The notes under the pieces were generated by a model. That model was not told the DNA's origin. It ran no database searches and saw only the letters and a program-made list of their open reading frames with translations. Below, piece by piece: positions 34,968-42,697 of a stretch of DNA of 64,000 nucleotides. The position numbers and the translations under genes are program-made. The DNA is from Planctomycetaceae bacterium (GTDB lineage: Bacteria > Planctomycetota > UBA1135 > GCA-002686595). The DNA lies in assembly GCA_011525785.1 (NCBI GenBank), contig WYBT01000021.1, positions 372,001 to 436,000 of the forward strand, given 5' to 3'. Each line of letters begins with the position of its first letter. Position 1 is the stretch's first letter.

Positions 34968-35420
34968 TCAGAGCCTTCCGAGGCGAGCGGCGACGCGGCG
35001 TTCTTCGAGTCTTCGAGCCATCCATGGGTTCAGTTGGACGTTACCGTGGCGCGAGATCCAGCGCAAAGGCAGCGGCGAGTCGGCAAGCTCACGGGCCGCT
35101 CCCACGAAACGCGTTCGTCGCCATCGCCTCACCCTAGAGATCGCAGATTCGCCATACACTTCGCATCGTCTCGCCGAGCGCCACGCGACCGCGAGGTGGT
35201 CGATTCGCGGCCGGACGACGGGTACACGTGAGAACTGTAGGCCTGCAGCGACGCTCAACTGGGAGGCGATTGGTGTCGCTGGTCCATCGGCCCAGTCCTT
35301 GGCGGGCAAATGGGCGGCGGGGAGTGCGGAAGCATCAGCAAGCACGCGCAGCATCCATTCGCAACCGTCGCCGCGACACCACCGCGACAGTGCGGCAACC
35401 GGTTGCGTGCACCAACCCAA
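34968..35420 (-). CDS. Hypothetical protein upstream of the methyltransferase
   Basis: Up to 150 aa (TTG 35420; ATG 35354 gives 128 aa). Its stop lies 2 bp before the methyltransferase ATG, as expected for a coupled first gene of the operon. The sequence is Trp- and Arg-rich (WMLRVLADASALPAAHLPAKDW, RIDHLAVAWRSARRCEVYG, RISHGNVQLNPWMARRLEERR) with no motif I can name. Apart from its position the evidence that it is translated is thin. The 168 bp beyond it to 35588 show nothing. Confidence 0.35.
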   Translation of the reverse strand: MGWCTQPVAALSRWCRGDGCEWMLRVLADASALPAAHLPAKDWADGPATPIASQLSVAAGLQFSRVPVVRPRIDHLAVAWRSARRCEVYGESAISRVRRWRRTRFVGAARELADSPLPLRWISRHGNVQLNPWMARRLEERRVAARLGRL

Positions 35421-35588
35421 GTGCGCCTCGCGGTGTTTGCAAGTCCCTCGCTCGCGCTACCTAGTGGAGCGGGCAACCGCTTCGAATCCGTGCGACGTCC
35501 GCCGATCGCTGGGCCGCTAACCAACTCGTGGCGGCGCGGAGCGGACCGCCTTTGATCGCGCCGTGGGCGGCCCTGGAGCGCGCCTGCG

Positions 35589-36284
35589 CTACTCCGGCAA
35601 GAAGCGCCTGAACTCCGGCGGCACGTCGGGCAGGCCGGCAAGCTCTGGCTGGCGACGTAGGCCCTCGTGCTCGGAACCTACGCGCCGCAGGTAGTCCGCG
35701 TGGTCTAGCGCCTGCGGACCGTGTGCTGTCACGAGCGCGCAGAAGTCCTGCATCAGGCTCGCTGGGATCAGAAAGGTCTCCTTGCCCCATGGGACCGAGA
35801 ACATCGTGGGCTCAAGGCAGTGGCCCCTTCGCATGGGCACGGTTGACGGCGTTCGCTCGTCGGTTTCGGCGAGCGGCGGCGCTTGCGACCAGCCCCTCCG
35901 GTCCAACTGAAGGCGTTGCGAGAGGGCGAGGCGTCCATCCGCGCCCGCGTCCACTTCGCCGAAGGAGATGAGCTGAGTGCCGGTGCAGGAACCGTGCTCG
36001 TAGAAGTAGCCGCGAACGCTGACGTGGAGATGGTGTCGCACGTATCCGTTGCTCCAAGCGTAGGTCCCTGCCCAACTCGGCTGTGTGCCTGCCGAAATGT
36101 CGTCGAGGACTCTCTGCCGAACCAAGTTCCCCTGGTCGCGCGCCAGCTCGAACGGATCGGGCCGGGTCGCTGTTTGGTTCGTCGGGTTGGTGGGGCCAAC
36201 CAAAGCGATCACGGACCATCCCGAGATCGTGGCGAACATCGATCCGAACGCGAGAGCGGCGAGTCTGCGCTGCATGCGATTCAT
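35589..36284 (-). CDS. Exported protein of unknown function, tandem paralog 1
   Basis: 231 aa from ATG 36284, with one hydrophobic N-terminal segment (LAALAFGSMFATISGWSVIALVG) that could be a signal or anchor. Shared features with the next paralog: RxxxxDISAGTQPSWAGTYAWSNG, then RGYFYEHGSCTGTQLISFGEVDAGADGRLAL, MFSVPWGKETFLIPASLMQDFC and the C-terminal PDVPPEFRRFLPE. No known motif. It and paralog 2 form a tandem duplication including intergenic DNA. Confidence 0.65.
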   Translation of the reverse strand: MNRMQRRLAALAFGSMFATISGWSVIALVGPTNPTNQTATRPDPFELARDQGNLVRQRVLDDISAGTQPSWAGTYAWSNGYVRHHLHVSVRGYFYEHGSCTGTQLISFGEVDAGADGRLALSQRLQLDRRGWSQAPPLAETDERTPSTVPMRRGHCLEPTMFSVPWGKETFLIPASLMQDFCALVTAHGPQALDHADYLRRVGSEHEGLRRQPELAGLPDVPPEFRRFLPE

Positions 36285-36320
36285 CTCTGCGACCACGCTA
36301 TCACGCTCGATCACCGTGCT

Positions 36321-36444
36321 GGTGGAGTGTCAGCCTCCACCCGCCGCGCCGCGCGCTCACAGGGCCGCACACGCGCCCGTGGCTCCCCGTAGCGCACCGA
36401 CCGCACCCGATCGCCGTAGATCGCGCCGTGGACGGCTGTGGGGG
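36321..36444 (-). repeat. Intergenic hairpin repeat, copy a
   Basis: Begins with a perfect stem-loop GGTGGAG-TGTCAGC-CTCCACC (36321-36341) and continues through a GC-rich stretch ending CGATCGCCGTAGATCGCGCC...GTGGGGG. A similar ~130-bp copy lies at 61816-61946 and a short copy at 37151-37190. All three lie just upstream of the start of a minus-strand cargo gene, so it may be a leader/operator or a recombination site. Confidence 0.65.
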
Positions 36445-36456
36445 ACGTACACCGCT

Positions 36457-37092
36457 CTACCCCGGCAAGTACCGAGTGAACTCCGGCGGCACGTCGGGGA
36501 GGCCGGTGAACGTCGGCGCAGGCGGCCTCACCGTGCTCTCGTCGGACCCGATCATCTTGCGCGGGTAGGTCGCGTACCGCATCGAGTTCCAGCTCTCCGC
36601 TTGCGACATCGAGCAGAACTCCGGCATCAAGTCGCGCGGCACGAGGAACTGTTCCAGGCCCCACTGGACTGAGTACATCTCGGGCGCGAAGTGAAAGACC
36701 TGACGGCGGCCCTGGGACGCCGCCCGCACCTCTCGCTTGTCCGTGTAGAGCTTCGCCGTCAGCAGCAGCCGACCGTCAACCGCGCGCTCCACCGATCCGT
36801 ACGCGAGCTCGCCGACTCCTGTGCAGTGGCGGTACTCGTAGAAGAAGCCGACCGAGCTGATGTCGACGCGACGGCTCTCGCGCCCGTTGGACCACTTGTA
36901 GCGCCCCGCCCAGGCCGGCTGTCTGCCGGACGCCAGGCTCTCCAGGATCTCTGTACGCAGCGCGTGAGCGTCGTCGGCGGCGTACGCCACCTGCGCGTGC
37001 TTGATCGCCGTGCAGGAGAACGGCGTGAGCACGGCGGCAGTGCACACCGCCCCGAGCGCGAGTCCGACGATCCTGTTGCGAGTGCAAGTCAC
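36457..37092 (-). CDS. Exported protein of unknown function, tandem paralog 2
   Basis: 211 aa from GTG 37092. The N-terminus (RIVGLALGAVCTAAVLTPFSCTAIK) looks like a lipoprotein signal with PFSC. Homologous to paralog 1 throughout: SLASGRQPAWAGRYKWSNGRESR, VGFFYEYRHCTGVGELAYGSVERAVDGRLLL, MYSVQWGLEQFLVPRDLMPEFCSM and FTGLPDVPPEFTRYLPG. Function unknown; both keep two Cys (in the HCTG region and the DFC/EFC position) that could pair. Confidence 0.65.
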   Translation of the reverse strand: MTCTRNRIVGLALGAVCTAAVLTPFSCTAIKHAQVAYAADDAHALRTEILESLASGRQPAWAGRYKWSNGRESRRVDISSVGFFYEYRHCTGVGELAYGSVERAVDGRLLLTAKLYTDKREVRAASQGRRQVFHFAPEMYSVQWGLEQFLVPRDLMPEFCSMSQAESWNSMRYATYPRKMIGSDESTVRPPAPTFTGLPDVPPEFTRYLPG

Positions 37093-37150
37093 GAGGAGTG
37101 CCTCCGTCCGCGACGCTACCACGTCTTGCGCGGCCGGTTGTTGGCGCATC

Positions 37151-37190
37151 GGTAGAGTGTCAGCCTCCACCCGCCTTGCCGCGCGATCAC
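37151..37190 (-). repeat. Intergenic hairpin repeat, short copy b
   Basis: GGTAGAGTGTCAGCCTCCACC begins a ~40-bp match to the repeat at 36321. The first 14 bases (GGTAGAGTGTCAGC) also match the D-arm to anticodon stem of the broken tRNA-Gly at 62274-62322, in the opposite orientation, so the element could derive from tRNA sequence. Confidence 0.5.
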
Positions 37191-37337
37191 CCCTCGAAAA
37201 CGCCGAGGAAACCGAGCATTTCACGCGCGCACTGGGCCGCTTTCGGCGCGCCTGGGTGCAACATTACCGCAACCGCGGTCCGCTTCCGGCGAGGTAGCCT
37301 GCGCGGGCGAGGCCGTGCGGGATGCTCCATCGCATGA

Positions 37338-37412
37338 TGGAGCGGGCGAAGGGGATCGAACCCTCGACAGCAGCGTTGGGAACGCTGTGCTCTACCGCTG
37401 AGCTACGCCCGC
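37338..37412 (-). tRNA. tRNA-Gly (anticodon CCC), copy A
   Basis: Cloverleaf read on the minus strand: acceptor GCGGGCG pairs with CGCCCGC, D-arm GCTC...GAGC, anticodon arm CAGCG-TTCCCAA-CGCTG with CCC (bases 37378-37380), T-arm GAGGG-TTCGATC-CCCTT, discriminator T and encoded CCA (37338-37340). A GATGGAGC hairpin follows the 3' end and may terminate it. Confidence 0.9.
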
Positions 37413-37457
37413 ACGGGAGGTGCCCACGCTGCCGCGGCTGCGGTTGGCCACGCTTCG

Positions 37458-37567
37458 GTGCGACATTACCGCAACTCGCCGCGCGTCCGCCGGGCCGCTT
37501 GCGCGGAAACCCCTAGTTTTCTCGGAAGGAACGAAGAGGGCGCGCTGGTAGGCCTTCAGCTTGGGAA
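37458..37567 (-). repeat. 110-bp att-like repeat ending in a tRNA-Gly anticodon loop, left copy
   Basis: Matches 62181-62291 with few differences (GGTGCGACATTACCGCAACT ... CCTAGTTTTCTCGGAAGGAA ... GGCCTTCAGCTTGGGAA). Identity stops exactly after TTGGGAA, which in the right copy is the anticodon loop of a partial tRNA-Gly. Each copy begins about 45 bp beyond the 5' end of an intact tRNA-Gly(CCC). Probable attachment-site remnant. Confidence 0.72.
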
Positions 37568-37604
37568 TCGGGCGGCGTGGCTAACACACCTAATTGCGCT
37601 CTCG

Positions 37605-37724
37605 AACCGGCCAGGGGCGGCCACAGGCGGACGCAGGCGGCCAGGGGCGGACAATCGGGCGATCGAGCCCCATCGATGCGTGTCCGCTTGAACCGGCCAC
37701 AGGCGGCCAGGGGCGGCCAGGAGC
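37605..37724. repeat. 10-bp iteron clusters (GGGCGGCCAG type)
   Basis: Two clusters phased at exactly 10 bp: 37605-37654 (AACCGGCCAG, GGGCGGCCAC, AGGCGGACGC, AGGCGGCCAG, GGGCGGACAA) and 37691-37724 (AACCGGCCAC, AGGCGGCCAG, GGGCGGCCAG, then a partial unit). An inverted TGTCCGC lies between them at 37681. The core GCGGmCA is the same as in the iterons at 46531-46580. Confidence 0.7.
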
Positions 37725-38280
37725 GGGGCGGGAGGGTGCGACGATGATGCAACTCGCGCTCGGCCTCGATCGGACAACGCGCAATCGTGGCGCTCACAGA
37801 GCGCTCGCGTCACGCACTCTGCGCATGAGCGGCGCGCGCAACCCTTGGATCAACCTGCCGGCGTCGGCCCCGTACGTCGTAAGAGAGTGATCGCGAGTTG
37901 ATCGAGCGCTTCAACGCGACGGCGAAGCCCCAGCACATCGTTCACCTCGATCACCATCCCGAGCCGTTCTTGGGCCACCGGGTCGCTCCAGCGTTGCCGC
38001 TCGGTCGGTGCACGGGAGGGGGATGCGCTCCCTGAACTCCTGTTGGCGGGAGCCGCCGGCGCGCTGAGCTCCAACTCTCAGCGGGAGGCTGTCGGTCTGG
38101 GGGCTCAACTCTGGTTCGCCGGGTGGGGCCGCTTCGATTGCCGGTCGAGGTGGCCCACGCTCGACGCCACGGGTCGAGCCTTGTACAGTTCGTGAGTTCC
38201 CAGGGAGTCTCGCCTGCGTGACGACGAAGCGACTCCTGGCAACTAGCTCCCTGCTTCCCTGCCTAGAAGGTCGGACTCGC
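37725..38280. other. Non-coding stretch
   Basis: No convincing gene on either strand: the open frames are short, Arg/Ser-rich and lack ribosome sites. It follows the iteron clusters and holds the presumed promoter of the LamG-type surface protein. No tRNA or ncRNA structure was recognised. Confidence 0.5.
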
Positions 38281-40149
38281 ATGATCGCTATCCACTCCCC
38301 GTGTCGCTCGACGCGCAATGTACTTCATCTATTTGCGCTCAGCGTGGCCGTAGCCGGCGGTCTTTGCGCGCACGCGCAAACGACTTGCAGCCCAAACATA
38401 GCTCCTGGCACCAGCTTTGGGGCTCAGTACGCTGGCGGCCCGTTCACGTTCGCGAGTGGAGCAGCCGTCTTTGCCGATGCCGTATTGGGCTACAACAATC
38501 TTGGCGCGCCGATGCTTCCGAGCTTTGCCGATCCGTGCGCCGCAGTGGGCATTCCCGACTATTCTCCTAATCCCGGCAGTAGTCATAGCGCTCAGAACGC
38601 GAGCGGAGCGACATCTCTTGGTGAGGGAGGTCAGATTGAGCTTGGGTTCATCGACAACATCTTGACGAACTCGGCGACGAGTGCGGCCGACTTGTTCGTC
38701 TTCCAGGGCGGGAACAACGCCGAACAGTTCTTTGTGCACGTGCGCCCCGGCGATCCGGCTACGCTTTCCGCGGTCCAGCTCGCGGGTTTCTCTCTGAATG
38801 CGGGCTTCGCTGTTCTGCCGAGCGTGTTTGGGAGCTCATTCGCGACTACGATCGATCTGGACGGTTTCCTGCCCGCGTTCCCCCCAGGAGCGCTGAGATT
38901 CGATGCCGTGCGAATCATCGATGACCCCGGTCAGCAGTTCCCGACGCCGTACAACCCAGGCCTCGACCTCGATTCCGTCGCCGCGATCGACGCGTCAACT
39001 CCACCGCCGACAGCCCGTGCTCTTCGAGTGGCCAACACGAGTGCCACAAGTGTCGGGTACATAAACGTTCCTGGCAGTGTCTCGATTAGCCCACAGCAAT
39101 TGACCGTTGAGGCATCGATCACACCACTGGGGTTCGGGTTCGGAAACACCAACGATGTGTACGGTGCTCATTTTATTACTCGAGCCAACGACGCAATAGC
39201 TAGTGGCTTGTTCGGAGGATCTTGGTCGCTTCGTTGGTCCCCAATGACGCAGAGGTTCAACGTGGCGCTTAACTACGCTGCTGGTCAGGGCGTCAATGTC
39301 TTTGCAATGACCCCCATTCCGGTCGGTGTCACGGCACACGTGGCGCTAACCTACGACGGTCAGCGTATAAGGCTGTACGTGAACGGCAGCTTGGAGGCCG
39401 ATATGGCTTGGGTTCACTCCATATACTACGACCAGGCCGCGAATCTACGCTTCGGAGCAGCTAACGGCCCCGGTGGCTACGTGCGACGGTTCGACGGCGT
39501 CGTCGATGCAGTGAGGATCTGGAGCTATGCGCGCAGCGGTTGTGAAATCGCAGCTGCGATGGACTGCGAAGTGACGGGGCCGATCCCCGGGCTAGTCGGA
39601 AGTTGGAATTTCAGTACCGCTGACGGGAGCGATGTCTCAGGCAACGGCAACGATGGAGCGCCGGTCGGCTCGGAGGTGACCTACGTAGCGGAGCCCGTGC
39701 TTCTTGGCAGATGCTCCTCCGGCGGCGCGTATGTCGTATACGGAACCGCTAAAGTAAACAGCGCGGGGTGCGTGCCCCGCATAAGCTGTCAAGGGGTGGC
39801 GAGTGCAAGCGGAGCTCCAGCGTTTGCCGTTACCGCGTCAGATGTCCTGAGTAACAAGACGGGAATCCTATTTTATGGTTTCGCGCCTGCAAGCGTGCAG
39901 TTCCAAGGTGGAACACTACTCGTTGCGGCTCCCGTTTCGCGAACTCCAGCGCAGTTCTCCGGGGGCAATCCACCACCTGACAACTGCTCGGGCACATACT
40001 CATATGACATGGGAGCGCGAATCCAGAGTGGCGTCGACGCTGGTCTCGTACCGGGGGCGGTCGTGTACTGCCAGTACTGGTCGCGCGATCCATCCAGTCC
40101 CAGCTCGACGGGTCTGACTGATGCGTTGGTGTTCACTGTATGCCAATGA
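38281..40149 (+). CDS. Secreted LamG-like protein with C-terminal planctomycete exoprotein domain
   Basis: 622 aa from ATG 38281 (a GTG at 38218 is also in frame but precedes the signal peptide LHLFALSVAVAGGLCAHAQ poorly). Residues about 25-235 form a domain with GPFTFASGAAVFADAVLGYNN and ADLFVFQGGNNAEQFFVHVRP; residues about 265-440 are a laminin-G/concanavalin-like sandwich (LTVEASITPLGF, AHVALTYDGQRIRLYVNGSLEA, RRFDGVVDAVRIWSYARS); the last ~130 form the YVVYGTAKVNSAGCVPRI domain shared with 15532 and 27655. Probably cell-surface adhesin or binding protein. First plus-strand gene after the left att-like repeat; more A+T-rich than the chromosome. Confidence 0.82.
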   Translation: MIAIHSPCRSTRNVLHLFALSVAVAGGLCAHAQTTCSPNIAPGTSFGAQYAGGPFTFASGAAVFADAVLGYNNLGAPMLPSFADPCAAVGIPDYSPNPGSSHSAQNASGATSLGEGGQIELGFIDNILTNSATSAADLFVFQGGNNAEQFFVHVRPGDPATLSAVQLAGFSLNAGFAVLPSVFGSSFATTIDLDGFLPAFPPGALRFDAVRIIDDPGQQFPTPYNPGLDLDSVAAIDASTPPPTARALRVANTSATSVGYINVPGSVSISPQQLTVEASITPLGFGFGNTNDVYGAHFITRANDAIASGLFGGSWSLRWSPMTQRFNVALNYAAGQGVNVFAMTPIPVGVTAHVALTYDGQRIRLYVNGSLEADMAWVHSIYYDQAANLRFGAANGPGGYVRRFDGVVDAVRIWSYARSGCEIAAAMDCEVTGPIPGLVGSWNFSTADGSDVSGNGNDGAPVGSEVTYVAEPVLLGRCSSGGAYVVYGTAKVNSAGCVPRISCQGVASASGAPAFAVTASDVLSNKTGILFYGFAPASVQFQGGTLLVAAPVSRTPAQFSGGNPPPDNCSGTYSYDMGARIQSGVDAGLVPGAVVYCQYWSRDPSSPSSTGLTDALVFTVCQ

Positions 40150-40331
40150 AGCCAATTGGCGGATAGGCGCTTCGCTAGCCCATCGACCTCTATGAGGTGC
40201 TCGCATTGAAGTGCGACGTTTGGGCGCGCGTAGATTGCTTCAAGACGCGCGTCCCCGATGCGGCAGTGGTGGAGCGCACCAAGCCGTCGATCCATTTGCG
40301 TTCTGGGCGTCATCTTGGCTCAATCATCGTC

Positions 40332-40745
40332 ATGAGACCCGGCCCCACCGACGCCGCCGTGCGCGCGCGCATCGAGTCCTTCACGGCTGACCTCGCGAAC
40401 ATCGTGCGCGCCGCTGCGCTCGAAGCGGTGACCAGCGCGCTCGGTGCGCCCACTGCGCCCGCCAAGCGCGGCCCTGGTCGTCCCGTGAAGTCTGGCACGC
40501 CCTCGCCGATCGTCGCGCCCAAGCGCACGGGCAAGCGCGGCAAGCGTACGCCCGAGGACGTGGCGAAGATGGGTGAGGTCGTAGTCGCCTACGTCGCGAA
40601 GAACCCCGGCCAGTCCGTCGAGCAGATCAAGAAGGCGCTCGGCGTCGACACCAAGGACCTCCAGCTCCCGATCGTGCGCATGATCGCGGCGAAGAAGCTC
40701 AAGACCACGGGGCAGAAGCGGGGGACGCGGTACTTTGCGAAGTAG
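40332..40745 (+). CDS. Basic DNA-binding protein with AT-hook-like and winged-helix-like parts
   Basis: 137 aa from ATG 40332. A helical N-terminus (FTADLANIVRAAALEAVTSAL) is followed by a basic linker with an AT-hook-like KRGPGRPVKSG and Lys-rich KRTGKRGKRT, then a C-terminal ~65-residue winged-helix-like segment (MGEVVVAYVAKNPGQSVEQIKKALGVDTKDLQLPIVRMIAAKKLKTTGQKRGTRYFAK). Probably a nucleoid- or element-encoded regulator. The 280 bp after it hold no gene. Confidence 0.68.
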   Translation: MRPGPTDAAVRARIESFTADLANIVRAAALEAVTSALGAPTAPAKRGPGRPVKSGTPSPIVAPKRTGKRGKRTPEDVAKMGEVVVAYVAKNPGQSVEQIKKALGVDTKDLQLPIVRMIAAKKLKTTGQKRGTRYFAK

Positions 40746-41027
40746 GGGAATCTCGGTCCTGGTGGGCCGATTTGCGGTGAAGCGCCTGTCGCTCTCCGCC
40801 ACGAGTGCACCGGCGATTCCCAGCTTGGCGTCGACTTCAGCAGGCGCGCGCCGGTCAACCGACGACTCGTCGTGGCCGCGTGATCGCGGTCTTCGGGACG
40901 GCCTATATCTGCCGACCCAGATACCGCCTCCGAAGCTCGCCGTGAGGCGTTGAGTCGACTGCCCAGCTCCGATAACGAATGACCCGACGTAGAACGCAAA
41001 CGTGCGGAAATGCAAGGAGTCTCCAAT

Positions 41028-42545
41028 ATGCAGGGAACCGCTTCATCCGAAATAATCACTCGAAGTGAACTCAATCCCCGTTGCCGTTACCACGCGAAAG
41101 CGTTGTTGCTTCTCGTGGCTATGCTAGTCGCCGGACTTGGCGTGTCCTGCACGACGTACCTGAGTTACTCGAAGTCCACGGGCATTGCAGATCCACCGTC
41201 GCAGCCATCGACTCTCGTGCATGTGTTCTGGCCGGGCGAGTCGGTAGATCGTCCTCACCGGACGCTCGGAGTGCTTAGCATCGGAGATACCGGACTGACC
41301 ACTATCGGCGGCTCTTTTTCGGATGTCGTTGACGAAATGGTGGCCGCTGCCAAACGCCGAGGAGCCGACGCTGCTCGCGTCCTGGAGATCAAGCCGCCAG
41401 ATGCTTGGAGCACGATCTACCGCATTCGCGCCGAGCTGGTTCAGTACACTACTGAGTGGGAGTCCGTCCAACTCACCGAAGCGGAGTTCGACGAGTACCT
41501 TGCTCAGAACTCGGGGTCTTTGAACCCGATCGAAGGAGTCTGGTCCGATGAGGATGGCGAATATCGCATAGCCATCAAGAGAGATGACGCTGTGCGGACA
41601 CGCGATTTCGTCGCGTACGTCTTGGAGTCGACTACGCCCGGATGGGCCGCTGGTCAGAAGAAGATGCAAATCTCCAAGTCTGCGTCAGCGAGTACCTACG
41701 TCCTGGAGTACTACGACGCACGCTATGTTCGTCACCGGTCTACCTTCACTCTTGACAGCACGCTTTCGTTCTCCACAGATCTCAAGACAGGCCAGCCGGA
41801 TGGTGGCACACAAACCCTCGTCTCTCGCTGGATGAAACTCAAGCCAACGGCGAGCGAAAGTGCGCGTCCGCAGATAGCGCCTGGGCAAGTGGTTACTGGT
41901 AGCGGGTTTCTCTGCGCTCGGTCTGGCGTTGTGGCTACAAACTGGCATGTGGTGGATGGTGCGACCAACATCCTCGTGCAGTTCGCAAGCCATCCTCAAC
42001 CTCATCTTGCAACTCTGCTCCGCCGCGATCAGGTCAACGATTTGGCAGTCCTCCAGCTGCTAGACTTTGACTTTGACAGTGTCTTCGGTTCGGCGGTGAT
42101 TCCACCTATACTCCCCTCAACGACGATCAAGATAGGGAGTGATATATTCACTCTTGGATTCCCACTGCAGGGGACGCTTTCGAGTTCAGTCCAGTACTCA
42201 GGCGGTCAGGTGAGTGCTGTAATGGGGCCTGACGACGACCCACGATTGATTCAAATCACAGCGCCGATTCAGCCCGGAAGCAGTGGCAGCGCTTTGTTTG
42301 ACGCCGCTGGGATTGTTAGGGGCGTAGTGGTTTCTACCCTCAGCCCTGCTTATGTGCTGCGCAACAACAGGGCGCTGCCGCAGAACGTGAATTTCGCCAT
42401 TCGTTCTGAGTACTTGCTGAACTTGATGGCATCCGCAGGTGTTGAGGCTGCCTCCGGCCCGCCGGTTGAAGAGTCACCCGCAGTCGATCGCGTTCAACCG
42501 TTTGTCGTTCGAATCGAAGCCAAGGGCGGGGTCACGTCGAGATAA
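41028..42545 (+). CDS. Trypsin-like serine protease lipoprotein
   Basis: 505 aa; ATG 41028 is preferred over ATG 41010 because AAGGAG lies 8 bases before it. Lipoprotein signal LLLLVAMLVAGLGVSCTT (lipobox GVSC). The N-terminal half is a novel-looking region with LTEAEFDEYLAQNSG and GVWSDEDGEYRIAI. The C-terminal half is a chymotrypsin/HtrA-like protease: GSGFLCARSGVVATNWHVV (His), RDQVNDLAVLQL (Asp) and QPGSSGSALFD (Ser). No PDZ domain. Envelope-anchored; substrate unknown. Located in the accessory module with A+T-richer DNA. Confidence 0.88.
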   Translation: MQGTASSEIITRSELNPRCRYHAKALLLLVAMLVAGLGVSCTTYLSYSKSTGIADPPSQPSTLVHVFWPGESVDRPHRTLGVLSIGDTGLTTIGGSFSDVVDEMVAAAKRRGADAARVLEIKPPDAWSTIYRIRAELVQYTTEWESVQLTEAEFDEYLAQNSGSLNPIEGVWSDEDGEYRIAIKRDDAVRTRDFVAYVLESTTPGWAAGQKKMQISKSASASTYVLEYYDARYVRHRSTFTLDSTLSFSTDLKTGQPDGGTQTLVSRWMKLKPTASESARPQIAPGQVVTGSGFLCARSGVVATNWHVVDGATNILVQFASHPQPHLATLLRRDQVNDLAVLQLLDFDFDSVFGSAVIPPILPSTTIKIGSDIFTLGFPLQGTLSSSVQYSGGQVSAVMGPDDDPRLIQITAPIQPGSSGSALFDAAGIVRGVVVSTLSPAYVLRNNRALPQNVNFAIRSEYLLNLMASAGVEAASGPPVEESPAVDRVQPFVVRIEAKGGVTSR

Positions 42546-42697
42546 GCCCAGCCTTGTTCTCTAATCTTGGCGGATTAGTTGAAGTAGCGTAGACTCAAGT
42601 TCCACCTCAAGACACGCACTCTTGCGGCCCTCAAGTCCACGCACGAAGTCCAAGCCGGCCGCTCACCGCGCCCACCACGGCGCAGGAGTTTTCTCGC

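Noticed and set aside
36321-36341. Simple intrinsic terminator for the paralog 2 gene
   Set aside because: The stem-loop belongs to a ~125-bp repeat found near unrelated genes and has no U-tract; it lies upstream of paralog 1's start as much as downstream of paralog 2.
37605-37724. Possible CRISPR array at the repeated GGCGG units
   Set aside because: Units are 10 bp in direct phase with no spacers and no cas genes; they are iterons.
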